The position numbers were made by a program, and so were the translations under genes. DNA of 64,000 nucleotides, taken from positions 124,001 through 188,000 of the forward strand of contig BMTG01000001.1 of NCBI GenBank assembly GCA_014649555.1, given 5' to 3'. Under the pieces are notes generated by a model. That model was not told the DNA's origin. It was given only the letters and a program-made list of their open reading frames with translations, and did no database searches. The DNA is from Streptomyces globisporus (GTDB taxonomy: Bacteria; Actinomycetota; Actinomycetes; Streptomycetales; Streptomycetaceae). Position 1 is the first letter of the stretch, and each line of letters starts with the position of its first letter. Below are positions 16,318-24,242 of the stretch, in pieces.

Positions 16318-17060
16318 AAGGACGATAGAAGGACGTGGGGAGCGCGGCGGAAACAGGGGCGCCGGGCCTTCTGCCGCGCCTGTTGACGAGACAACAACAG
16401 AAACCCGGCCGGAAGGAAACCCGGCGTGCCGGGCGGTGGCGGATTCACCCTCCCCACCGCACCGGAGATCTCCACCAGTTCGGTCGTCCGCGGCGTCGAC
16501 AGCACCGGAAGAATATCCGCTGTCGACGGACGCGAGCACGAACGGGCCTGCTCAGAACCGGTCCTGACGGTTCGGTGAAGGCCGACCGGTGCCCGTTCGG
16601 AGTGCTTCCACGCCCGTTTCCGTCGTCCGCACCGGACCGAATCCGCCACTCTTCCCGGCGCATTCTGGCCGAATCGCATCACCTCGGAGTGTTTCCCCCG
16701 GTAAACCCCGGACGACCATCGGCCGCCCAGGGTTTACCGGGGAAATGAGATACCAAACACATGGGCTCTCCGGCGCGCTGTCCGGCCTTTCCCCCCATCG
16801 CCGAGCCGGGACGGCCCGTTCGGGATCGGCCGTAACACGTTGTTCTCGTTCTCGTCATGTGGGCGGTCGAATACGCGTGGGCGAACGGGAATAGGGGTGA
16901 GCGGTTCCGGCCGGGCCGCCAAGGGCAGGGTTACCCGGCGTTCGAGAGCCCGGAAAGGGCAGTCTCCTTGCCCCGGGTCCAGGACTCCGGGACCTACTCC
17001 CGGCCCGCGCGGCCGGTCAAGACTGGGCGGTGATCGAGTGACCGTCCAGAAGGAGCGAGC
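16318..17060. other. Long leader region before the sheath gene
   Basis: No gene is supported in these 743 bp, despite short open frames on both strands. It contains the large inverted repeat at 16692-16745 and, further on, C/G-rich sequence up to a good ribosome-binding site (AAGGAG) before 17061. A separate promoter for the structural genes is expected here because sheath and tube are needed in large excess over the upstream membrane protein. No -10/-35 pair stood out. TAAA (16702) followed 16 nt later by GCCG loosely resembles a WhiG-type site, too weak to call. Confidence 0.6.
16692..16745. promoter_or_regulatory. 16-bp inverted repeat upstream of the sheath gene
   Basis: TTTCCCCCGGTAAACCC (16692-16708) pairs with GGGTTTACCGGGGAAA (16730-16745), with one bulged C and a 21-nt loop. 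The arms are AT-richer than the surroundings. It could be an attenuator or terminator of the upstream gene (375 bp after its stop), or a protein-binding site. Confidence 0.6.
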
Positions 17061-18602
17061 ATGCCGTCGTACCTCACCCCCGGTGTTTACGTGGAGGAGG
17101 TGCAGTCCGGAGCACGGCCCATCGAAGGAGTCGGCACCGCGGTCGCAGCCTTCGTCGGCTTCGCGGGGACGGGCCCCTTCCACCAGCCGACGCTGGTGAC
17201 CAACTGGGACCAGTACGTGCAGACGTTCGGCGCCTTCACCGCCGACACCTACCTGGCGCACGCCGTCTACGGCTTCTTCGCCAACGGCGGCGGCGCGGCC
17301 TACATCGTGCGCATCGGCGGCCCCGCGCAGGGCGCCGACACCACCGGCCAGGGCTCCGTCGCCCAGGCCCCCGCACCCGTAGCGCTCGGCGGGTTCCTGG
17401 TCGCCGCCAAGCCCGGCACGGGCGACGGCCTCTCCGTGGAGATCGCCGACGCCGAGGGCGAGAACCCGCCGGAGGACCGCTTCCGGCTGCTGGTGCGCCA
17501 GGGCGGCAAGGCCGTGGAGACGTACGACGTCTCCACCCGCAAGAACGTCAAGGGCTACCTGGTCACCCAGGCCCGCGACTCCAAGCTGATCCAGGTCACC
17601 GAGCAGCCCGGCACGGCGCAGAGCCGCCCGGAGAAGCAGACCGTGGCCCTGGCCCCCGCGACGGCGGCCGCGCCCGGCAACGGCGTGGCCCGGCTCGACG
17701 CCTCCGAGTACGTGGGCGACGCCTCCGCGCGTACCGGGTTCGCCGGTCTCGAAGCGATCGACGAGATCACGATGGTCGCCGTCCCGGACCTGATGAGCGC
17801 CTTCCAGCGCGGCGACATCGACGCCGAGGGCGTCAAGACCGTCCAGCTCGCGGTCATCTCGCACTGCGAGCAGATGGGCGACCGCGTCGCCGTCCTCGAC
17901 ACCCCGCCCGGCATGAACGCCCAGCGGGTGCGCACCTGGCGCAACGAGGACGCCGGCTACGACTCCCGCTACGCGGCCCTCTACTACCCGTGGGTCAAGG
18001 TCTTCGACCCGGCGAGCGGCCGCAACTCCCTGGTCCCGCCGAGCGGTCACGTGGCCGGCGTCTGGGCGCGCAGCGACAACGAGCGCGGCGTGCACAAGGC
18101 GCCCGCCAACGAGGTCATCCGGGGCGCCGTGGACCTGGAGATCCGGCTCTCCAAGGGCGAGCAGGACCTCCTCAACCCGATCGGCGTGAACTGCGTACGC
18201 GCCTTCCCCGGCCGCGGCATCCGCATCTGGGGCGCCCGCACCCTCTCCTCCGACCCGGCCTGGCGCTACCTCAACGTCCGCCGCCTCTTCAACTACCTCG
18301 AGGAGTCCATCCTCCTGGGCACCCAGTGGGTGGTGTTCGAGCCGAACGACGACCGCCTCTGGTCGAGCATCCGGCGCAACGTCACCGCGTTCCTCACCGA
18401 GGAGTGGCGGCGCGGCGCGCTGTTCGGCCGCACCGCCGAGGAGGCGTTCTACGTGCGCTGCGACCGGAGCAACAACCCGCAGGAGTCGATCGACCTCGGT
18501 CAGGTCGTCTGCGAGATCGGCGTGGCGCCGGTGAAGCCCGCGGAGTTCGTGATCTTCCGGCTCTCGCAGTTCTCGGACAGCACCAGCCTCGTCGACGAGT
18601 GA
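17061..18602 (+). CDS. CIS contractile sheath protein (Afp2-4-like)
   Basis: This 513-residue protein has AAGGAG 5-6 nt before the ATG. The N-terminus PSYLTPGVYVEEVQSG and the segment AAFVGFAGTGPFHQP are standard for phage/CIS sheaths. The C-terminal domain (LFNYLEESILLGTQWVVFEP, WRRGALFGRTAEEAFYVRCD, EFVIFRLSQF) carries the handshake strands that knit neighbouring subunits. The sheath surrounds the tube and contracts to drive it out. Only one sheath gene is present, whereas Afp/PVC encode three. The tube gene follows 62 bp later, so sheath and tube are cotranscribed. Very confident. Confidence 0.97.
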   Translation: MPSYLTPGVYVEEVQSGARPIEGVGTAVAAFVGFAGTGPFHQPTLVTNWDQYVQTFGAFTADTYLAHAVYGFFANGGGAAYIVRIGGPAQGADTTGQGSVAQAPAPVALGGFLVAAKPGTGDGLSVEIADAEGENPPEDRFRLLVRQGGKAVETYDVSTRKNVKGYLVTQARDSKLIQVTEQPGTAQSRPEKQTVALAPATAAAPGNGVARLDASEYVGDASARTGFAGLEAIDEITMVAVPDLMSAFQRGDIDAEGVKTVQLAVISHCEQMGDRVAVLDTPPGMNAQRVRTWRNEDAGYDSRYAALYYPWVKVFDPASGRNSLVPPSGHVAGVWARSDNERGVHKAPANEVIRGAVDLEIRLSKGEQDLLNPIGVNCVRAFPGRGIRIWGARTLSSDPAWRYLNVRRLFNYLEESILLGTQWVVFEPNDDRLWSSIRRNVTAFLTEEWRRGALFGRTAEEAFYVRCDRSNNPQESIDLGQVVCEIGVAPVKPAEFVIFRLSQFSDSTSLVDE

Positions 18603-18664
18603 CCCTCGCGGCCCTTCCCCACCACCCGCAGCACCATCGCAACCGGAACAGGTGACACACAGTC

Positions 18665-19105
18665 ATGGCAGAGGGCGACGCTCTTTCCACCCATATCTTC
18701 GGCGTTCAGCTCGGCGGCTATCTCGTGGAGTCCATCCAGGAGATCAGCGGCATGACCGTCGAGGAAGAAGTCGTCGAGGTCCGTCAGGTGACCGCCGAGG
18801 GCAAGCAGATCATCCGCAAGCAGCCGGGCGCCCGCCAGGCGGGCGAGGTGACGATCACCCGCGGGCTCGACAAGAGCAGCGAGTTCACCACCTGGATCAA
18901 GGAGACCCTCAACAACGGGGCCGTCGACACCGCCCGGCAGAACCTCACCATCGAGATCAAGGACTCGACCGGTGAGACCGTCCGCCGCATCCAGCTGATG
19001 CAGGGCTGGGCCTCCAAGTGGGAGGGCCCCTCGCTCAAGGCCGGCGAGTCCAGCGCGGCGACGGAGACGGTGACCATCACCTTCGAGGAGATCGTGGTCG
19101 AATGA
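18665..19105 (+). CDS. CIS inner tube protein 1 (Afp1/gp19-like)
   Basis: This 146-residue protein begins MAEGDALSTHIFGVQLGGYL. It has the compact beta-barrel pattern of T4 gp19/Hcp-like tube proteins: VESIQEISGMTVEEEVVEVR near the N-terminus and ETVTITFEEIVVE at the end. Subunits stack as hexameric rings to form the rigid inner tube inside the sheath. It follows the sheath gene, and its stop overlaps the next start (ATGA, 19102-19105). As the tube gene directly after the sheath it is most likely the main tube subunit; the second tube-like gene at 23039 probably makes the baseplate-proximal rings. Confidence 0.93.
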   Translation: MAEGDALSTHIFGVQLGGYLVESIQEISGMTVEEEVVEVRQVTAEGKQIIRKQPGARQAGEVTITRGLDKSSEFTTWIKETLNNGAVDTARQNLTIEIKDSTGETVRRIQLMQGWASKWEGPSLKAGESSAATETVTITFEEIVVE

Positions 19106-19605
19106 GGCGCCGGACCGTTACGCCGGGCGCCGGGCTCGAAGAGACCCTCGACAACCTGGCCGCCTCGACCGCCGGCCGCCAGGAGGCCCCGGCCGCCCCG
19201 GCGCCCGCCCGCGCGCCCCGGCGCGAACGGGACACGCTGCAGACGGAGTTCGCCTTCGAGCTGCCGCGCGGGTACGTCGACGACGAGGGCCAGGTGCACC
19301 GGAACGGCACCATGCGGCTCGCGACGGCCCGCGACGAGCTCAAGCCCCAGATCGACCTGCGGGTGAAGGAGAACCCGGCGTACCTGTCCGTGGTGCTGCT
19401 GGCCCAGGTGATCACGCAGCTCGGCCCGGTCACCGACGTCCACACCGGGATCGTCGAGCGGATGTACGCGACCGACGTGGCGTTCCTCCAGGACTTCTAC
19501 CGCCGGATCAACAGCGAGGGCCACACGCATGCCGCGGTGACCTGCCCGCTGTGCCAGGGGTCGTTCGAGGTGGACCTCTCGGGTGGGCGCCTGGGGGAAT
19601 CGTGA
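19102..19605 (+). CDS. CIS tail-assembly/chaperone-like protein
   Basis: This 167-residue protein starts at the ATG overlapping the tube stop (MRRRTVTPGAG). The first ~50 residues are Ala/Pro/Arg-rich and probably disordered. The core (LQTEFAFELPRGYVDDEGQV, ENPAYLSVVLLAQVITQLGP, FLQDFYRRINSE) resembles phage tail-assembly proteins encoded between tube and tape measure. The C-terminal TCPLCQGSFEVDL gives a CxxC pair that may bind zinc. Position after the tube gene and before the large disordered protein matches that of tail-assembly chaperones in phages and CISs. Translationally coupled on both sides (ATGA and GTGA). The function is by analogy. Confidence 0.75.
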   Translation: MRRRTVTPGAGLEETLDNLAASTAGRQEAPAAPAPARAPRRERDTLQTEFAFELPRGYVDDEGQVHRNGTMRLATARDELKPQIDLRVKENPAYLSVVLLAQVITQLGPVTDVHTGIVERMYATDVAFLQDFYRRINSEGHTHAAVTCPLCQGSFEVDLSGGRLGES

Positions 19606-19760
19606 CGTACGCGCTTCCCCGGCTGCGGGAGGAGATCGCGTACGTCGCCTACCACTTCCATTGGCAGCGTGAGGACATTCTCGACCTCACCCACGGCGAA
19701 CGTCAGCAGTGGGTGCGGGAGATAGCGCGGATCAACACCCGCGTCAACGAAGGCGGGTGA
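19602..19760 (+). CDS. Small CIS-cluster protein (DUF6760-like)
   Basis: This 52-residue protein starts at the GTG overlapping the previous stop (GTGA, 19602-19605). The sequence VTYALPRLREEIAYVAYHFH, then DILDLTHGERQQWVREIARI, is rich in aromatic and charged residues and likely a two-helix domain. Similar small proteins sit at the same place in actinobacterial CIS clusters; I believe the family is called DUF6760, not verified here. The first codons and tight coupling suggest it acts with the preceding chaperone-like protein, for instance in loading tape measure or tube. Its length and conserved context argue that it is real despite its size. Confidence 0.7.
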   Translation: MTYALPRLREEIAYVAYHFHWQREDILDLTHGERQQWVREIARINTRVNEGG

Positions 19761-19764
19761 TCGT

Positions 19765-22700
19765 GTGGGGTTCGGGGACTGGCTGCGCCGGGCAGACCGA
19801 CGGCGGTCCGGCGCGCCCTCTCCGGAGGGCGGGAGCGGGCACGGCGACACCCCCGCCGTGCCCGCCGGGCCTGCCGTGTCCGGCGAGGCCGGGGACGGTG
19901 GCGCCGACGACGGTGGCTGGGACGGCGGATGGCGGCGGGTCGCTCCGCCGTCGGTGACCGTCGCCCGGTCCTCGATCGGTGTGAGCGACGGGCTCCGGTT
20001 CCGCTCGCGCCTGGCCTCCTGGCAGAACCCGTCCCTCGGCGGCGAACTCGGCCACGCCGTCCTGCCGTCGGCCCCGGTCGGCCTCATCCACGGAGTCGCC
20101 CGACCGGGCTCCGCACGCCCCTCGACGTCCCCCGGCGGCCCGATGCTGCTGCGCGCGGTCCGGCCTGCCGACGATCCCACCGAGTCCCTCGGGCCCTCGC
20201 CGGACCTGCCGTCGGCCTCGGCCGGGAGGGCATCCGGGCGCGGTACGAGTACGGGGTCGGGGAAGCCGGGTCCGGCGTCGCCGGCGGTACAGCGGTCGGC
20301 GGCTTCCGGGGCGAGCCGGTCGTCGTCGGGTGGTTCGGGGGCCGGGGGGCGATCGTCGTCGCGTTCTCCGGAGCCGGCGGACCGTTCGTCGTCGGGCGCT
20401 TCAGGGGCTACGTCGTGGTCGTCGTCCCGGCCTTCCGGGTTGACGTCCGGGTCGTCGTCGCCGGCCCCGAGGCCCGGGGACCCGTCGCCCTGGGGTGCTT
20501 CGTCGGGTGCCTCCGGACCCGCGAACCGGTCGTCGTCAGCGGGTACGCCGGAGACGGTGTACGTGGCGCGCTCGGCGACCGCGTCAGGTACGGCGGGCTC
20601 GGCGGGGCCCGCTGACGCGGCACGGTCCGGGGCTGCGCCGGGGCCCTCGAACGCGGGGCGCTCCGGCTCGGTATCCGGGCCCGCGAACACGGCCAGGTCC
20701 GGGTCAGAGACCCGGTCTGCCTCCGGATCGGCGAACTCGCCCAACTCCTCGGCCCGGTCGGGCTCTTCGAGCTCCTCGACCCCGTCCGACTCCTCGGCCC
20801 GGTCCGGCGCATCGGGCTCGTCCGCGTACGCGTCCGGCTCATCGGGCTCGTCCCGCTCGTCGGACTCGGCCGGCTCATCGGGCTCGCCCGCGCCGAGCCC
20901 GTCCACATCGGGCGGCTCAGCCGGCTCGTCGCACTCACCCAGTTCATCGGGCTCCACCGTGTCGGGCCCATCCGGCTCGGGCGGCTCATCGGGCTCGTCT
21001 GTGTCGGGCCCATCCGGCTCGGCAGCGCATGCGGGAGCACTTCCCGCTCCCGGGCGGCCCACGCTCGGGCCCGGGAACACCGCTGTGGCTGCCGTCCCCC
21101 CGCCGTCGCGGCCCGCTGCCGTGCGCCCGCACCGGATCGCGCCGCCGCTGACCGTGGCCCGGCGTCCGGCCATGCCGCTGCGGCAGATCACCGGGCTCGC
21201 GCCTGCCACACCGGCCGCCCCGTCCGCCCCCGCGCCGTTCGCGGCGGCGCCTCCGACAGCCGCACCCGCCACCCTCCAGCGAGCCGCGTCCGAGCAGCGG
21301 AGCCGTCCGGACCGTACGGGGTCGGCCACCCCGGACCGTACGGGGTCGGCCACCCCGGACCGTACGGGGTCGGCCACCCCGGACCGTACGGGGTCGGCCA
21401 CCGCGCACCGTACGGGACCGGCCGCCCCCGACCGTCCCGCTCCCCCACCTTCCGACCTCGGCGCCACCCCCGACCGGTCCGCCCCCGCGGCAGTACGCCC
21501 GGCCCTGGGCAAGCCGCTACGTGAAATGCCGGTAGGGGCCAGGCCGACCCCTACCGACGGCCAGACCGGAGTCGTACCGTCCGCTCCCGGGGCCGTGCCT
21601 CCAGCAGCAGCCATGCCGGTGCTCCAGCGCCAGGCGTCGGAGCCGCCGAACCCCCAGAACCCGCTGACCCCTTCGGCCGCGACACCCACGGCCACCGCGA
21701 AGCCCACGCCTTCGTCCTCCGGCCCGGCCGAGCCCCCCGCACGGCGTCAGCCGTCGTCGAGACCCTCCGAGCCGTCCCCCTCGGTACAGCGCGCCCCGGC
21801 CCCGGAACCGAACACTTCCGCCCGGGTGCGCGGCGGGATCGGTGCGCCGCTTTCCTCGCTGCCGCCGACCGCCCGGCTCGGTGGCGGCGCTCCGCTGCTC
21901 GGGGACCTTCCGTCCACCGTGACGCGCCCGGGCACGGACCGGGCTCCGGCTCCCGCCCCGGCACCGCCGACGGTGTCCGCCGCAATGCCCGTGAGGTCGG
22001 CCCCCGCCGTTCCCAGCGGCCCCGCCGAACCGTCCGGGCCCGGACCCGCGCCCGCCCCCGTCCAGCGCTCGGCCGCCGCCGCTCCCCCGTCACCGGTACG
22101 GATCCGGCCCATCCCCCGCGACCGTACGGCGACGGCACACGGCTCCGGCGGTACGGCCCCCACGTCCACCTCCCCGCTCTCCCCCAGGGTCCAGCGGGCA
22201 CGCACCCTGCTCCCGGACCGTCCCCTGAGCATCAACACCGGTTCCGCCGAGGGCTTTTCGGGACCTCCGGTGGTGACGGGCGGCGGCTCGTCCCGCCCGG
22301 TCGTCGCGGCCACCTGGCGGCGGGACCCGGCGCAGCCGGGTCACGCCGACGCACGGGCCGGTGCCGGACAGGCCACGACGCCCTCGCGCGTGCCTCCCGT
22401 CGCACAGTCGCCGTATCAGGCGTCCGGACCGGCGACCCGTCAGGCCCCGCGACCGGGCCCGGCGCGGCCCGTCGTCGTCCGGCCCCATCCGCCCGCCGCG
22501 CCCCGGTCGGCGGACGCCGTCCCCGTACCCGTACAGCGGCAGGCGATGCCGGTCGTGCCCGAGAGCGCCGGTCCGCCGGTCACCGGGCCGGTCGCCGTCG
22601 GCGGTCCCGCTCCCGGCGGGCCGCCCTCTCCCTCCGTACGGGTACCACCCCGTCCACCCGCGCAGAGCCCCGGACCGGGCCGCCCCGACACCAGGGCCCA

Positions 22701-22959
22701 GGCGGTCCAGCGCGCGGCGGCGAACGCCGGGATCACCGGGGTGCCCGTGCAGGCCGCCCCGGCGAAGCCCGCAGCCGGGGCGACGGGGGCTGCCACCGGC
22801 CCCGCCGAAGCCTCCGACGCTCCCCCGGCGAACCGGCTGAGCGGAGGGGAGATCGAGGAGCTGGCCCGGCGGCTCCTCGACCCGGTGAGCCGGCTCATCC
22901 GCGCCGATCTGCGCCGGGGCCGGGAACGCAGCGGGCGGCTGCACGACGGCCGTCGCTGA
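19765..22959 (+). CDS. Large disordered CIS-cluster protein, possible tape measure
   Basis: This 1064-residue protein starts at GTG 19765 (VGFGDWLRRAD). Only the ends look folded. The N-terminal ~130 residues include VARSSIGVSDGLRFRSRLAS and SLGGELGHAVLP. The last ~50 form an amphipathic basic helix (GGEIEELARRLLDPVSRL, ADLRRGRERSGRLHDGRR). Between them lies ~850 residues of Ser/Gly/Ala then Pro/Ala/Thr-rich low-complexity sequence, with recurring VQRxA and PLRxI/M short motifs and a 24-bp tandem repeat. It has no membrane segment. Its place between the tube chaperone genes and the baseplate genes is where a tape-measure protein is expected, and no other candidate exists in the cluster. Related Streptomyces proteins have been annotated as syndecan-like. 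The real function is unproven. Confidence 0.75.
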   Translation: MGFGDWLRRADRRRSGAPSPEGGSGHGDTPAVPAGPAVSGEAGDGGADDGGWDGGWRRVAPPSVTVARSSIGVSDGLRFRSRLASWQNPSLGGELGHAVLPSAPVGLIHGVARPGSARPSTSPGGPMLLRAVRPADDPTESLGPSPDLPSASAGRASGRGTSTGSGKPGPASPAVQRSAASGASRSSSGGSGAGGRSSSRSPEPADRSSSGASGATSWSSSRPSGLTSGSSSPAPRPGDPSPWGASSGASGPANRSSSAGTPETVYVARSATASGTAGSAGPADAARSGAAPGPSNAGRSGSVSGPANTARSGSETRSASGSANSPNSSARSGSSSSSTPSDSSARSGASGSSAYASGSSGSSRSSDSAGSSGSPAPSPSTSGGSAGSSHSPSSSGSTVSGPSGSGGSSGSSVSGPSGSAAHAGALPAPGRPTLGPGNTAVAAVPPPSRPAAVRPHRIAPPLTVARRPAMPLRQITGLAPATPAAPSAPAPFAAAPPTAAPATLQRAASEQRSRPDRTGSATPDRTGSATPDRTGSATPDRTGSATAHRTGPAAPDRPAPPPSDLGATPDRSAPAAVRPALGKPLREMPVGARPTPTDGQTGVVPSAPGAVPPAAAMPVLQRQASEPPNPQNPLTPSAATPTATAKPTPSSSGPAEPPARRQPSSRPSEPSPSVQRAPAPEPNTSARVRGGIGAPLSSLPPTARLGGGAPLLGDLPSTVTRPGTDRAPAPAPAPPTVSAAMPVRSAPAVPSGPAEPSGPGPAPAPVQRSAAAAPPSPVRIRPIPRDRTATAHGSGGTAPTSTSPLSPRVQRARTLLPDRPLSINTGSAEGFSGPPVVTGGGSSRPVVAATWRRDPAQPGHADARAGAGQATTPSRVPPVAQSPYQASGPATRQAPRPGPARPVVVRPHPPAAPRSADAVPVPVQRQAMPVVPESAGPPVTGPVAVGGPAPGGPPSPSVRVPPRPPAQSPGPGRPDTRAQAVQRAAANAGITGVPVQAAPAKPAAGATGAATGPAEASDAPPANRLSGGEIEELARRLLDPVSRLIRADLRRGRERSGRLHDGRR
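21310..21405. repeat. 24-bp in-frame tandem repeat, four units
   Basis: Units start at 21310, 21334, 21358 and 21382. Each encodes DRTGSATP (the last DRTGSATA) and is followed by a degenerate fifth. The first three copies are essentially identical, suggesting recent slippage. It lies inside the disordered CIS protein. Confidence 0.85.
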
Positions 22960-23038
22960 CCGCCCCGGCACAGGCACAGGCGAGCGCCCCGCCCCGCCAC
23001 GCTCCGAACGACCGACCGACAGAGAAGACGAGAGACGC

Positions 23039-23464
23039 ATGACCGACAACATCTTCGCGACGAGCGTGTTCTTCAAGCTCGCGATCGGCGGCAGCGACCT
23101 GGGCGCGTTCCACACCTGCTCGGGCCTGGGCGCCGAGGTGGAGATGGAGACGTACGCCGAGGGCGGCAACAACGGGTTCACCTGGCAGCTGCCGGGGCGG
23201 ATCACCTGGACGAACATCACGCTGACCCGCCCCGTGACCGCCGACACGATGAAGATCGCGCGCTGGCTCAACGAGACGATCCAGCGGGTCGAGCCCAAGG
23301 ACGGCGAGATCGTGGCGCTGCGCCCGGATCTGAGCCGGATCATCAGCTGGCAGGTCCACGGCATCGTGCCGGTGCGCTGGCAGGGGCCGTCCTTCGATCC
23401 GGCCAACTCCCAGGCAGCGATGGAGACGTTGGAGATCGCCCACGAGGGTCTGGAGCCTTCCTGA
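23039..23464 (+). CDS. CIS inner tube protein 2 (Afp5/gp19-like)
   Basis: This 141-residue protein begins MTDNIFATSVFFKLAIGGSD. It belongs to the same tube family as the gene at 18665 but is clearly divergent, with FHTCSGLGAEVEMETYAEGG and NNGFTWQLPGRITWTNITL. This form, with an extended loop, is typical of baseplate-proximal tube initiator subunits (Afp5) or of T4 gp54-like adaptors. It is followed 55 bp later by the LysM baseplate protein. Family is certain; the initiator role is an inference from position and from analogy with Afp. Confidence 0.9.
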   Translation: MTDNIFATSVFFKLAIGGSDLGAFHTCSGLGAEVEMETYAEGGNNGFTWQLPGRITWTNITLTRPVTADTMKIARWLNETIQRVEPKDGEIVALRPDLSRIISWQVHGIVPVRWQGPSFDPANSQAAMETLEIAHEGLEPS

Positions 23465-23519
23465 CAGGGAACAGCGCATCCGCCAGGGACAGGACCAGGA
23501 CGTAGGAAGGAGGAACGCA

Positions 23520-24242
23520 ATGTCACCCGCTCTCCGCGCGAGCCGCGCTCGTGCCCAACTCACCATCATGGAACCGCCATCGGCCGTCGGCGCCAAGCCC
23601 GGCGGCACGCTCGCCCGCCTCACGTTGCAGTTCAACCCCGCGAAGCTGTCGCTCAGCAAGAGCACCGAGTGGCGGCGTACCCCGTCCCGGATGGCCGGGC
23701 AGTCCGCGCTGCCCGAGTTCGTCGGCAGCGGGCCCCGGGCCCTGTCGCTGGAGGTGTTCCTCGACGCGACCGCCACCCACGACAACTCCGTGGAGAAGGC
23801 GGTGGAGCAGCTGATGACCGCCTGTGTCCCCACTCCCAGCAGCCTGGCCCGCAAGACGCCCGCCAGCCCCTGGGTGCGGTTCGACTGGGGGACGTCGAAG
23901 ACGACCTCGTTCGACGGGGTGCTCTCCAACCTCTCGGTCTCCTACACCCTGTTCGACGTCGACGGTAAGCCGCTGCGCGCCACCTGTTCTCTCTCCATCG
24001 AGGAGGCGAGCGTCGACCCGGCGGGCCAGAACCCCACCTCGGGCTCGAAGGAGGCGCGGCGCACCCACCGGGTGGTGGCCGGGGACAGCCTGCCGCTGCT
24101 GGCCTGGCGGGAGTACGGCGACGCCACCGCGTGGCGCACCATCGCGTACGCCAACGACATCGACGACCCGATGACGCTGACGCCCGGCCGGGAGCTTCTG
24201 GTGCCCGGGCGGGAAGACGGATCGGCGGAGGAGGGCCGATGA
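23520..24242 (+). CDS. CIS baseplate protein with LysM domain (Afp7/gp53-like)
   Basis: This 240-residue protein starts at 23520, with GAAGGAGG ~6 nt upstream. The N-terminal domain (LARLTLQFNPAKLSLSKSTE, RALSLEVFLDATATHD) is the Afp7/gp53 type that contacts the tube and spike. The C-terminal ~55 residues are a LysM domain (THRVVAGDSLPLLAWREYGD, PGRELLVPG). In phage gp53 and Afp7 this fold serves assembly at the hub rather than cell-wall binding in the finished particle. Its stop overlaps the VgrG start (ATGA, 24239-24242), as expected for hub partners. Confidence 0.92.
   Translation: MSPALRASRARAQLTIMEPPSAVGAKPGGTLARLTLQFNPAKLSLSKSTEWRRTPSRMAGQSALPEFVGSGPRALSLEVFLDATATHDNSVEKAVEQLMTACVPTPSSLARKTPASPWVRFDWGTSKTTSFDGVLSNLSVSYTLFDVDGKPLRATCSLSIEEASVDPAGQNPTSGSKEARRTHRVVAGDSLPLLAWREYGDATAWRTIAYANDIDDPMTLTPGRELLVPGREDGSAEEGR

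Noticed and set aside
16702-16730. WhiG-like promoter (TAAA then GCCG) before the sheath gene
   Set aside because: Only the TAAA and GCCG halves match, and they lie within the inverted repeat. Evidence is too weak to annotate.
21310-21405. Regular repeat considered as a CRISPR array
   Set aside because: Units are directly adjacent without spacers and encode an in-frame octapeptide; there are no cas genes.
19497-21707. 736-codon minus-strand open frame, rich in Asp/Glu/Pro, opposite the disordered CIS protein
   Set aside because: It is the antisense reading of the Ser-rich repeats (TCG/TCC read as acidic codons). It has no ribosome-binding site, and the forward frame runs unbroken from a good start with conserved-looking ends.
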